Below the pieces are notes generated by a model. The model did no database searches. It was not told the origin of the DNA and saw nothing but the letters and a program-made list of their open reading frames with translations. This document shows positions 1 through 6,422 of a stretch of 7,199 bases of DNA, one piece after another. The stretch covers positions 1 to 7,199 of the forward strand of contig JADHUQ010000121.1 of the NCBI GenBank assembly GCA_016784425.1, written 5' to 3'. The stretch is from Candidatus Delongbacteria bacterium (GTDB taxonomy: Bacteria > CAIWAD01 > BS150m-G50). Within the stretch, counting starts at the first letter, position 1. The number at the start of each line of letters is the position of its first letter. The translations under genes were made by a program, and so were the position numbers.

Positions 1-1
1 C

Positions 2-724
2 CATCCGGATCGTTGCCGGGAGCTGCTGCAACGACTGCAGAGTGCAGGAATTACCGGCCTGGCGGTGCCACATACCCGAATCTTGCCGACGACCGGTCAG
101 GGAACTTTTCCTGATTTGCCCGAACAGGGGTGGCTGGCTTTCACCAGTATCAGTGCGGTTGAAATATTTGCCAGGGAGCTGCAGTCCCACGGTTCAGCTC
201 TTCCGGTCGGATTAAAGGTGGCGGCGGTGGGAAAACTAACGGCAGGTTCTGTCGAAAGACTGCTCCAGGTCATACCGCTGGTTCCACAACGACCCGGTGG
301 AATTTCACTGGCAGCCTCTCTGGCTGCTGCATCCGATCCGCACAGCAGACCAATTGTCTTCTGGCCCTGTGCCTATCAGGTAGCTGTCGGCTTTCAGGAG
401 AACCTGGTAGCCGCAGGATTCCAGGTTCTCCGCTGGCCTCTTTATAAAACCCTTTTGCGACCACGGGCAGCGTTACTCAAGGATTTACTTGCGGTGTTCC
501 CCTGGCAGCTCGCCCTGTTCACAGCACCCAGCGCAGTTTCAGCCCACCATGCCTCCTTTCCTGATCCCTGGCGCAGGCGCTGTCTGGCGATTGGCAATAC
601 CACGGCAAATGCCCTTTTGCAGGCTGGCTGTCCGGGAACAGTGTTGAGTATAGCAGTCGATCCGGAAGATATATTCCGTGAGATAGTAACCAATCTGGAC
701 CAGGAAGATTTACCCGGGCAGTAA
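2..724 (+). CDS. hemD: Uroporphyrinogen-III synthase, 5' end outside the window
   Basis: Probable HemD, which cyclises hydroxymethylbilane with inversion of ring D to give uroporphyrinogen III in the cytoplasm. The frame is open from base 2, giving 240 visible residues. The first codons (HPDRCRELLQRL) already fit the N-terminal strand-helix of the family (TRP...A..L...L), so the GTG at 65 is an internal Val codon and the true start lies upstream, about 7-10 residues away if the protein is free-standing. Two-lobe HemD features are visible: WLAFTSISAV (lobe 2 entry), LKVAAVGKLTA, then LALFTAPSAVSA and CLAIGNTTANALLQAG near the C-terminus, matching the FTS.SAV and AIG.TTA motifs. HemD is a fast-evolving family, so identity rests on motif order and on the hemE neighbour. 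A CobA-HemD fusion, known in some bacteria, cannot be excluded because the N-terminus is missing. It ends with TAA, 50 bases before hemE. Confidence 0.88.
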   Translation, partial: HPDRCRELLQRLQSAGITGLAVPHTRILPTTGQGTFPDLPEQGWLAFTSISAVEIFARELQSHGSALPVGLKVAAVGKLTAGSVERLLQVIPLVPQRPGGISLAASLAAASDPHSRPIVFWPCAYQVAVGFQENLVAAGFQVLRWPLYKTLLRPRAALLKDLLAVFPWQLALFTAPSAVSAHHASFPDPWRRRCLAIGNTTANALLQAGCPGTVLSIAVDPEDIFREIVTNLDQEDLPGQ

Positions 725-725
725 C

Positions 726-745
726 CGCTGCCAGGTGTGGAAGCG
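726..745 (+). other. Imperfect hairpin in the hemD-hemE gap
   Basis: The 50-base gap between hemD and hemE holds a short inverted repeat. CGCT (726-729) pairs with AGCG (742-745), then there is a G-A mismatch, then CCA (731-733) pairs with TGG (738-740) around a GGTG loop. No T-run follows, so it does not look like an intrinsic terminator. It could be a weak RNA-processing or attenuation structure, or chance; seven base pairs with a mismatch is not strong evidence. Confidence 0.25.
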
Positions 746-760
746 AATATACAGAACAAC

Positions 761-765
761 GAGGA
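761..765 (+). promoter_or_regulatory. Ribosome binding site of hemE
   Basis: GAGGA lies 9 bases before the ATG at 775 in an A-rich leader. It supports this start, which also leaves a normal short N-terminal extension before the first conserved HemE motif. Confidence 0.7.
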
Positions 766-774
766 AAACAAAAT

Positions 775-1836
775 ATGAGTCAACCCGCTTTTAAGAATCC
801 TGAACCGGCTACCGGTAACAATCTTTATTTGAGGGCCTTACGGGGTGAACCGCTCCCCGCGCCACCGGTATGGTTGATGCGACAGGCCGGTCGCTATCTG
901 CCGGAGTATCTCGCGGTAAGGGAGCAGCACTCCTTTCTCGAGGTTTGTCACACACCGGAGCTGGCCTGTGAGGTAACTCTGCAACCAATCCGTCGTTTCC
1001 ACTTCGATGTCTCCATCCTCTTCAGTGATATCCTGGTTCCACTGGTGCCGATGGGGGCTGAGTTGAGTTTTGGTGCCGGACATGGACCGCAGATAGCCAA
1101 CCCGGTACGTAGCGCTGCTGATGTGGCCGCTCTGAGGAGTATTGAACCCCGCGAGAGTCTGAAGACAGTGCTGGAAGCTATCCGTCTGATCCGGCGGGAA
1201 CTCCCGGACGATGTCGCCCTGGTAGGTTTTGCCGGCGCTCCTTTCACCCTTTCCAGTTATCTGGTTGAGGGTGGTAAACCTGAACCTTTCGCCCAGTTGA
1301 AATCGCTGATGTATCAGGATCCGGCAGCTTTCATGATGCTGCAACATAAACTGGGGGAGATGGTCACCGCTACCCTGACCGCAATGGTGGAAGCCGGTGC
1401 AGATGCTGTACAGCTGTTTGATACCTGGGCCGGGATATTGTCACAGGCTGAGTACAGGCATTTCTGCCTGCCCACACTCCAGCAGATATTTCAGCAGTTG
1501 CAGGAGCAGCGGATACCGACCACCTACTTTGCCCGTAACGGTTTTCACCTGCTGGAGGCTGTCGGTGAAACCGGTGCGAACGTGCAGAGTCTGGACTGGA
1601 GGATTCCACTAACCACTGCCCGCACCGTTCTGGGTGAGGATGCCGTCCTCCAGGGAAATCTGGATCCGACAGTTCTGTTGGGAGACGAATCCACCATTCG
1701 TCGTGAAGTCCGCAGAGTACTCACAGAGGGGGGTGGCCGCAACCATATCTTCAACCTTGGTCACGGTATCCTACCGCTGACACCGATTGCATCTGTAGAA
1801 ATTCTGTTGTCAGAAATAAGAGAGGGGAGCAAGTGA
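775..1836 (+). CDS. hemE: Uroporphyrinogen decarboxylase
   Basis: Cytoplasmic HemE, which removes the four acetate carboxyl groups of uroporphyrinogen III to form coproporphyrinogen III, without a cofactor. The 353-residue length is normal for the family. The signature PVWLMRQAGRYLPEY is at residues 31-45, with Arg36 and Arg40 matching the substrate-binding arginines. Asp84 in LFSDIL corresponds to the catalytic Asp86 of the human enzyme. Other family blocks follow in order: GFAGAPFTLSSYLVEGG (second signature), LFDTWAG, GNLDPTVL and, near the end, FNLGHGILP with His330 as the active-site histidine. Nothing key is missing. The stop overlaps the hemN start by four bases (GTGA), so translation of the two is probably coupled. 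Function is secure from motifs alone, and its place between hemD and hemN fits the pathway order. Confidence 0.98.
   Translation: MSQPAFKNPEPATGNNLYLRALRGEPLPAPPVWLMRQAGRYLPEYLAVREQHSFLEVCHTPELACEVTLQPIRRFHFDVSILFSDILVPLVPMGAELSFGAGHGPQIANPVRSAADVAALRSIEPRESLKTVLEAIRLIRRELPDDVALVGFAGAPFTLSSYLVEGGKPEPFAQLKSLMYQDPAAFMMLQHKLGEMVTATLTAMVEAGADAVQLFDTWAGILSQAEYRHFCLPTLQQIFQQLQEQRIPTTYFARNGFHLLEAVGETGANVQSLDWRIPLTTARTVLGEDAVLQGNLDPTVLLGDESTIRREVRRVLTEGGGRNHIFNLGHGILPLTPIASVEILLSEIREGSK
1822..1829 (+). promoter_or_regulatory. Ribosome binding site deciding the GTG start of hemN
   Basis: The purine run GAGGGGAG at the end of hemE lies 3 bases before the GTG at 1833 (7 bases if only the leading GAGG pairs). 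It favours this GTG over the next in-frame ATG (codon 21), which would leave almost no sequence before the conserved RYTSYPTA motif. Confidence 0.65.
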
Positions 1837-3227
1837 AGCTGAAACCACTCTCCGAAATCCCCGAGGAGCGTATTTTCGAGTTGGTGGAGCGGATGGATGA
1901 TCGCGGTCCCCGCTATACATCATACCCCACGGCACCGGTCTGGAAAAGTGATCTGCCGGTAGAGTATCTGAGCGAAGAACTCGCTTCCCTCTCTAACAGC
2001 GACCGGCCGGTAGCAGTCTACCTGCACCTGCCATATTGCCGCCAGCGCTGTCTCTATTGCGGGTGCAACTCCTTCATAACGTACGACAGCGAGCGGATTG
2101 CCAGTTATCTCGCCAGCCTGCAACGCGAGATTTCACAAGTCGCCGCAGCTCTCCCGCAACCTGTCAGCTACGAGTGGTTGCATCTGGGTGGCGGTACCCC
2201 GACTCACCTGCCGCCGAACGCACTGGCAGGGCTGCTGGATCACCTGGAACGACAGCTGCCGGGGGTTGAGTCCGCTGAGAGGTCAATCGAGGTCGATCCC
2301 CGGGTGACAACACCGGAGCATCTGCAGCTGTTGAGGGAGCGAGGCTTCGGCCGGATCTCAATCGGTCTGCAGGACCTGAATCCCCAGGTCCAGCAGGCTA
2401 TCCAGCGGGAGTATTCCTTCGTGGAGATGCAGGCCTTTGTGAAGAGCTGTCGTCAAAGCGGCTTCCAGAGTATCAATATTGATCTCATTTATGGTTTGCC
2501 CTTCCAGACCCGGGTGAGCTGGCTGGAAACCCTGGAACAGGTGTTGCAGCTGGCACCGGACCGTTTGGCCTGTTTTGGCTACGCACATCTGCCGGAGCGG
2601 CTCAAACACCAGCGACTCATCAAGGAGGAGAACCTTCCACTCTCCCGGGAACGCCTGGGGATGTTGCTGGATGCCAATCGTTTCCTGGTTAAACAGGGTT
2701 ACTGTGCCATCGGGCTGGATCACTTCGCTTTGCCAGGCGATAAGCTGGCCCTGGCGCAACAGTCCGGTTCCCTCTGGCGCAACTTCATGGGGTACACTGA
2801 AATCAGGGGTCTGGAGATGATCGGTTTTGGTGCCTCGGCTATCAGTGAATTCAACACGCTTTACACCCAGAGTGAACCCAATCCTGAACGCTACCGGGAG
2901 TTGATTGAATCCGGCAAATCGCCACTCATTCGAGGCCACCGTCTCGATCATGACGATGTCATCCGCCGCCAGCTGATCAACGACCTGATGTGTAATCTCA
3001 TCATCAGGATACCTGAAGCAGCCGACCAGGCAGGTGTAGAGTACAGGGCGCAACTTGAAAACTGCCTGGAGCGACTTACCCCTTTCTGTGAGGATGATCT
3101 GATCATTCCGCTGGATAGTGGCGGCTACCAGGTTACACCACTGGGTCAACTGTTTCTGCGCAATCTGGCAATGCAGTTTGATCGCTATCTGCCCGATCAA
3201 CAGGTCACCTTTTCACGGACGGTCTAG
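1833..3227 (+). CDS. hemN: Oxygen-independent coproporphyrinogen III oxidase (radical SAM)
   Basis: HemN oxidatively decarboxylates two propionates of coproporphyrinogen III to vinyl groups, giving protoporphyrinogen IX without O2. It uses a [4Fe-4S] cluster and two SAM molecules. The protein is 464 residues (E. coli 457) and starts with GTG. RYTSYPTA (27-34) is the HemN-specific N-terminal motif. The cluster motif is Cys69, Cys73, Cys76 with the extra Cys78 (YCRQRCLYCGCN), which separates true HemN from HemW. LGGGTPT (118-124), Glu153 in SIEVDPR, NIDLIYGLP, GYAHLP and GLDHFA follow in order. Tyr63, Glu153 and Ile337 match E. coli Tyr56, Glu145 and Ile329, but Met319 in RNFMGYT stands where E. 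coli has Gln311. The C-terminus (FSRTV) resembles the E. coli end (FSRVI), so the protein is complete. It overlaps hemE by 4 bases and abuts hemH in the same frame across a single TAG. Confidence 0.96.
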   Translation: MKLKPLSEIPEERIFELVERMDDRGPRYTSYPTAPVWKSDLPVEYLSEELASLSNSDRPVAVYLHLPYCRQRCLYCGCNSFITYDSERIASYLASLQREISQVAAALPQPVSYEWLHLGGGTPTHLPPNALAGLLDHLERQLPGVESAERSIEVDPRVTTPEHLQLLRERGFGRISIGLQDLNPQVQQAIQREYSFVEMQAFVKSCRQSGFQSINIDLIYGLPFQTRVSWLETLEQVLQLAPDRLACFGYAHLPERLKHQRLIKEENLPLSRERLGMLLDANRFLVKQGYCAIGLDHFALPGDKLALAQQSGSLWRNFMGYTEIRGLEMIGFGASAISEFNTLYTQSEPNPERYRELIESGKSPLIRGHRLDHDDVIRRQLINDLMCNLIIRIPEAADQAGVEYRAQLENCLERLTPFCEDDLIIPLDSGGYQVTPLGQLFLRNLAMQFDRYLPDQQVTFSRTV

Positions 3228-4193
3228 ATGCCGAAACGAGACCGGAAGCAAGCTCTATTGCTGGTTAACATGGGCGGTCCCGCTGTCGAGAGCGACATCA
3301 AGCCCTATCTCCAGCAAATTTTCCAGGACCGGGCAATTCTGCCGGTACCCCGGTGTCTGCGCTCGCTGCTGTCCCGTCTGATCATACACCGCCGTCTGCC
3401 ACTGGTAAAGGAGCGCTACCGTATGCTGGGTGGAGGTTCACCCCTGCTCCAGTTGACTGGAGAGCAGGCGCAACAGATCGAGCAACAGCTTGGTCGGGAA
3501 GACTCCACTTTTCAACATGTCACCTATGCTTTTCGTTACACCGCGCCCACCCTTGAAGAGGCGTTGACCGGATTAACTGACGCCGGATTCAATCGGGTCC
3601 TGCTGCTCCCCCTTTTTCCCCACTACACCAGCGCCATGTCCGGTTCCATTGAGGTTGAGCCTGCCCGGGTGGCGGCTGAACTGAACCTTGAGTTGATTTT
3701 GTTGCCCCCCTGGGGTGCCGACCCTCGTATCCTGGAGCTCCAGGAAAGCTATCTGCAGGCTGCGCTGACCGCGACCGGTAACAGTGCCCGGGTGCTTTTC
3801 GTCGCCCATGGAATACCGATGCGAAACCTGCGCCAGGGCGATCCCTATGTCCGCCAGGTCAGCGCCACCGCCCATGCCCTCGGCTCCCGTCTGCCGGAAG
3901 GAGTAGATTGGTCGCTGGCCTACCAGAGTCGCCTGGGGCCGATTAAATGGACCGGACCTTACCTGCAGGCGGAGATCGAGCGACTGGCAGTCACAGCGCA
4001 ACCACTGATTATCATGCCGTTGAGTTTTGTGGCTGATTGCCTCGAAACACTTTACGACCTGGATATGATAGCCGCGTCACAGGGGCTGCAGGCCGGTATT
4101 TCGCAGGTTCTGCGGGTACCTGTCTTCAACAGTGATCCTGCTTTCTGTCGTCTGCTTTTACAAATAGCCAGCGAGGTGGAACATGTCCAGTAG
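3228..4193 (+). CDS. hemH: Ferrochelatase
   Basis: HemH inserts Fe(II) into protoporphyrin IX, the last step of heme b synthesis, at or near the inner face of the membrane. Length is 321 residues, typical for a bacterial enzyme without the C-terminal [2Fe-2S] extension; no C-terminal Cys group is present. Motifs in order: LLLVNMGGP (10-18), LGGGSPL (67-73), FRYTAPTLEEAL (102-113), LLPLFPHYTSAMSGS (126-140), VAHGIP with catalytic His194, GDPYVRQV, AYQSRLGP (231-238) and FVADCLETLYDLD with Glu273. The ADCLETL form is that seen in proteobacterial enzymes, where others have SDHIETL. The ATG follows the hemN TAG directly and has only a weak upstream GGACGG, so it probably depends on coupling with hemN. 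The next in-frame ATG (Met15) would remove the conserved first strand. The 3' end overlaps the oxidase gene by 11 bases. In the coproporphyrin-dependent pathway the homologue uses coproporphyrin, but the adjacent HemN argues for protoporphyrin. Confidence 0.96.
   Translation: MPKRDRKQALLLVNMGGPAVESDIKPYLQQIFQDRAILPVPRCLRSLLSRLIIHRRLPLVKERYRMLGGGSPLLQLTGEQAQQIEQQLGREDSTFQHVTYAFRYTAPTLEEALTGLTDAGFNRVLLLPLFPHYTSAMSGSIEVEPARVAAELNLELILLPPWGADPRILELQESYLQAALTATGNSARVLFVAHGIPMRNLRQGDPYVRQVSATAHALGSRLPEGVDWSLAYQSRLGPIKWTGPYLQAEIERLAVTAQPLIIMPLSFVADCLETLYDLDMIAASQGLQAGISQVLRVPVFNSDPAFCRLLLQIASEVEHVQ
4173..4180 (+). promoter_or_regulatory. Ribosome binding site of the protoporphyrinogen oxidase gene
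   Basis: GAGGTGGA inside the end of hemH is close to the consensus complement of 16S rRNA and lies just before the ATG at 4183. It fixes that start inside the hemH reading frame and explains the 11-base overlap. Confidence 0.7.
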
Positions 4194-5601
4194 AGAAAAA
4201 AAGCCGAGTGTCGTGGTTATCGGTGCTGGTATCGCTGGTCTGGCAACAGCCTATCTCATTCGTCGCCAGGCTCTGGAACAGGGCAGAGAGATAGACCTCA
4301 CGGTTCTTGAGTCTGCCCCCCAGGCGGGTGGTGCCACGCGGACCGTGATTCAGGACGGCTACCTGTATGAAGCGGGTCCCAACGGTTTCCTCGATAATGA
4401 ACCGGCCACCCTGGAACTTATCCGTCTATTGAAACTTGAAGAGCAGTTGCAGCAGGCTGACCAGAACGCTGCAAGGCGCTACATCTACCATGGTGGCGCC
4501 ATGCGTAATGTACCGCTGACCCCTTCCGCGTTTTTAAAATCAGACCTGTTGCCACTCACCGCCAAACTGCGGATGGCTCTGGAACTGTTTATACCAGCCC
4601 GCAAGTTCAACGGTCAGGAAGAAACTGTCTATGATTTTGGCAAGCGTCGTCTGGGGAAAAGTTTTGCCAACTATCTGCTGGATCCCATGGTCTCAGGAAT
4701 CTTTGCGGGTGATGTGCGGGAGCTTTCCCTCGCAGCTACCTTTCCCAAGATGGTAGCTATGGAAGCGGAACATGGGGGACTGTTCAAAGCTATGCTTGCC
4801 AAAAAACGGGGGTCCGGACGAGACGGCAGCAGTGCTGGTGGTCCGGGTGGACCGCAGGGTTCGCTCTGGACCTTCCGCCAGGGGATGGGAGCGCTGACCG
4901 GGAAACTGATCAGCGAACTTCAGGATGCGGTAATCAACTCTGCCGCTGTCCTGGCAGTGACCAGGGAAGGGGAGGGTTTCCGGATTCAGACCGACCAGCG
5001 AAGCTGGCCGGCGCAGGCTGTGGTGGTAGCAGCGCCTTCCTGGGCGGCCGCTCGAATCATTCATGATCTCTCAACAACGGTTTCCAGGGCACTCGCAGAG
5101 ATTCCTTATGCACCGGTGGATGTTGTCTGCCAGGGATTTCGCGAGAAACATGTGCACCGCGATCATCGCGGCTTCGGGGTCCTGATCCCCCGTTCTGAAA
5201 AAATCCGCTCCCTGGGGACACTCTGGAGTGATTCAATCTTCCCCGGTCAGGCACCACAGGGTTTCAGGCTGATGCGCAGTATTATCGGCGGCGCCTGTGA
5301 TTCCGGTATTGTAAAACTCACCGACGATGAATTGAAGGCCACAGTGCAACGCGACCTGGTGCGGGTTATGGGGATCAGCCACCCACCTGTGGTAGAGCAT
5401 CTTTTCCGTCACCCCCGTGGCATTGCCCAGTATAATCTGGGACACCTGGAACGGGTTGCCCGCAGCGAAGAGCTGGAACGACAACTCCCCGGTCTGTTTT
5501 TCTGCGGTGCCTCCTATCGTGGTGTTTCCGTCAACGGCAGCATCAAGGATGCCTTCCGGGTCGCCGCAGCTTTCAGTCAGCAGAGAGGATCACTATCATG
5601 A
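4183..5601 (+). CDS. hemG: FAD-dependent protoporphyrinogen oxidase, HemY type
   Basis: Removes six electrons from protoporphyrinogen IX to give protoporphyrin IX, probably at the membrane surface. This is the FAD monooxygenase-like family (HemY/PPOX), called hemY or hemG depending on the annotator, and it is not the flavodoxin-like HemG of E. coli. The 472-residue length fits the family. The N-terminal Rossmann motif VVVIGAGIAGL (10-20, GxGxxG at 14-19) is followed by Glu43 as the likely FAD ribose ligand (VLESAP), then GGATRT and YEAGPNGFL (62-70), which are characteristic of PPOX. A Gly/Ser-rich stretch (about 210-227) precedes SLWTFRQGMGAL, a common variable loop in this family. The C-terminal FAD motif is LFFCGASYRGVSVNGSI. 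Homologues in Gram-positive bacteria oxidise coproporphyrinogen instead, but with HemN upstream the protoporphyrinogen role is more likely. It overlaps hemH by 11 bases and the next gene by ATGA. Confidence 0.93.
   Translation: MSSREKKPSVVVIGAGIAGLATAYLIRRQALEQGREIDLTVLESAPQAGGATRTVIQDGYLYEAGPNGFLDNEPATLELIRLLKLEEQLQQADQNAARRYIYHGGAMRNVPLTPSAFLKSDLLPLTAKLRMALELFIPARKFNGQEETVYDFGKRRLGKSFANYLLDPMVSGIFAGDVRELSLAATFPKMVAMEAEHGGLFKAMLAKKRGSGRDGSSAGGPGGPQGSLWTFRQGMGALTGKLISELQDAVINSAAVLAVTREGEGFRIQTDQRSWPAQAVVVAAPSWAAARIIHDLSTTVSRALAEIPYAPVDVVCQGFREKHVHRDHRGFGVLIPRSEKIRSLGTLWSDSIFPGQAPQGFRLMRSIIGGACDSGIVKLTDDELKATVQRDLVRVMGISHPPVVEHLFRHPRGIAQYNLGHLERVARSEELERQLPGLFFCGASYRGVSVNGSIKDAFRVAAAFSQQRGSLS
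5583..5589 (+). promoter_or_regulatory. Ribosome binding site of the hemX-like gene
   Basis: GAGAGGA lies 8 bases before the ATG at 5598, inside the end of the oxidase gene. It supports the start that forms the ATGA overlap. Confidence 0.6.
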
Positions 5602-6422
5602 GTATCATTCTCTTCAGGGTGATCCCGTTGTTATTGCTGGTTACCTTCAGCGGACTGCTTGCTCTCTGGGCGGTGATACTGAAAACCTCGGACCGGGGAC
5701 TGGAGCACTACAGCACGATTGGCAACACCCTGCTGGGTTGGTGTTACCTGTTCTGGATCGCAGCTATATACTGGTACCAGGGTGAAACTCCTATTCTCAA
5801 TGCCGGTCAGTTAACGGTATTCCTGGGGGGGCTGGTCTGGTGGGGACAGAATATCTCCCACCGTCGGGTACGCCAGCGGATGCTGATAATGCTGCCCCTG
5901 GGGGCGGTGATTTTGTTTCTGCTGGCAGGATTGCTGCTAGGTCTGGAAGCGCATACCTACCAGAAGGCGCTGGTGGAGGGTAACACAGCCCTGCATATCG
6001 TGATATCGCTGGCCGGGGTGGCAATGCTGCTGGGTAGTGGGGTTTACGGAGCGGGTCAGTTCCTGTTGCATCGTCAGATCAAGAAGCGCAGTTTCGGGCA
6101 CTGGTTCAACCTGCTCCCGTCGTTACAGGATCTCAACCGCCTGCGTCGCTTCGCACTGGTGCTGGGCTGGCTGCTGGTCACCATCAGCCTGCTTTCAGCC
6201 TTTATCGGAACCCCCTCCGGTGAAGGTACCATGGGAAGTGTTGTTTCCCATCTCCATCCTGTGCTGACCCTCTGGATCATTATCACCCTCCTGGTGACAG
6301 CCGATCGTTTGCCCTTTTTTGCCAGTGAAAAACTGGCTTTTGTCTCGTTTGTTCTCTCCCTGGCGATGCTCATCCTGCTCCTGGTTTCCGTGGTCGGGAT
6401 CTACTGGGGGAGTCCGGCATGA
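5598..6422 (+). CDS. hemX: HemX-like / CcsA-family integral membrane protein
   Basis: A 274-residue polytopic membrane protein with eight hydrophobic segments at about 4-27, 41-59, 69-86, 96-116, 130-156, 185-204, 215-235 and 245-269. Family placement rests on the block LHIVISLAGVAMLLGSGVYG followed by a basic loop and LPSLQDLNRL, then a helix starting FALVLGWLLVTISLL, which follows the CcsA/HemX layout. His133 and His220 (HLHPVL) fall where CcsA-type proteins carry membrane histidines. The tryptophan-rich WGxxWxWD signature of cytochrome c synthases is not seen, which favours HemX over a CcsA cytochrome c assembly role. Length and topology match Bacillus subtilis HemX (about 276 residues), known to lower the amount of HemA. 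Here the gene overlaps hemA by ATGA, which fits a role in controlling HemA. The molecular action of the family is not settled, so the symbol means family and context rather than proven function. Confidence 0.78.
   Translation: MSIILFRVIPLLLLVTFSGLLALWAVILKTSDRGLEHYSTIGNTLLGWCYLFWIAAIYWYQGETPILNAGQLTVFLGGLVWWGQNISHRRVRQRMLIMLPLGAVILFLLAGLLLGLEAHTYQKALVEGNTALHIVISLAGVAMLLGSGVYGAGQFLLHRQIKKRSFGHWFNLLPSLQDLNRLRRFALVLGWLLVTISLLSAFIGTPSGEGTMGSVVSHLHPVLTLWIIITLLVTADRLPFFASEKLAFVSFVLSLAMLILLLVSVVGIYWGSPA
6406..6412 (+). promoter_or_regulatory. Ribosome binding site of hemA
   Basis: GGGGGAG at the 3' end of the hemX-like gene lies 6 bases before the ATG at 6419. It supports the ATGA overlap start. 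Confidence 0.6.

Noticed and set aside
65..67. GTG as the start of hemD
   Set aside because: The upstream in-frame codons continue the HemD N-terminal pattern and no good ribosome binding site precedes the GTG.
746..753. AATATACA before hemE as a -10 promoter element
   Set aside because: No -35-like hexamer is found at the right distance (that stretch reads around the hemD stop), so a promoter is not supported.
838..1347. Open frame of 169 codons on the - strand inside hemE
   Set aside because: It is a shadow of hemE with no recognisable domain.
2358..3200. Open frame of 280 codons on the - strand inside hemN
   Set aside because: It lies wholly opposite a secure hemN with all its motifs, matches no family I recognise, and long antisense open frames are common opposite moderately GC-rich genes.
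1833..3227. HemW (heme chaperone) instead of HemN
   Set aside because: The fourth cysteine (CGC), the RYTSYPTA motif and the RNF.GYT block are HemN features that HemW lacks.
4810..4862. Gly/Ser-rich stretch in the oxidase as an insertion or repeat
   Set aside because: A glycine-rich variable loop before the S.W/L-TF...GM block is usual in HemY-type enzymes, the frame is intact and the bases are not a clear tandem repeat.
5598..6422. CcsA/ResC cytochrome c synthase
   Set aside because: The tryptophan-rich WGxxWxWD signature is absent and the gene is tied to hemA rather than to resB/ccs genes.
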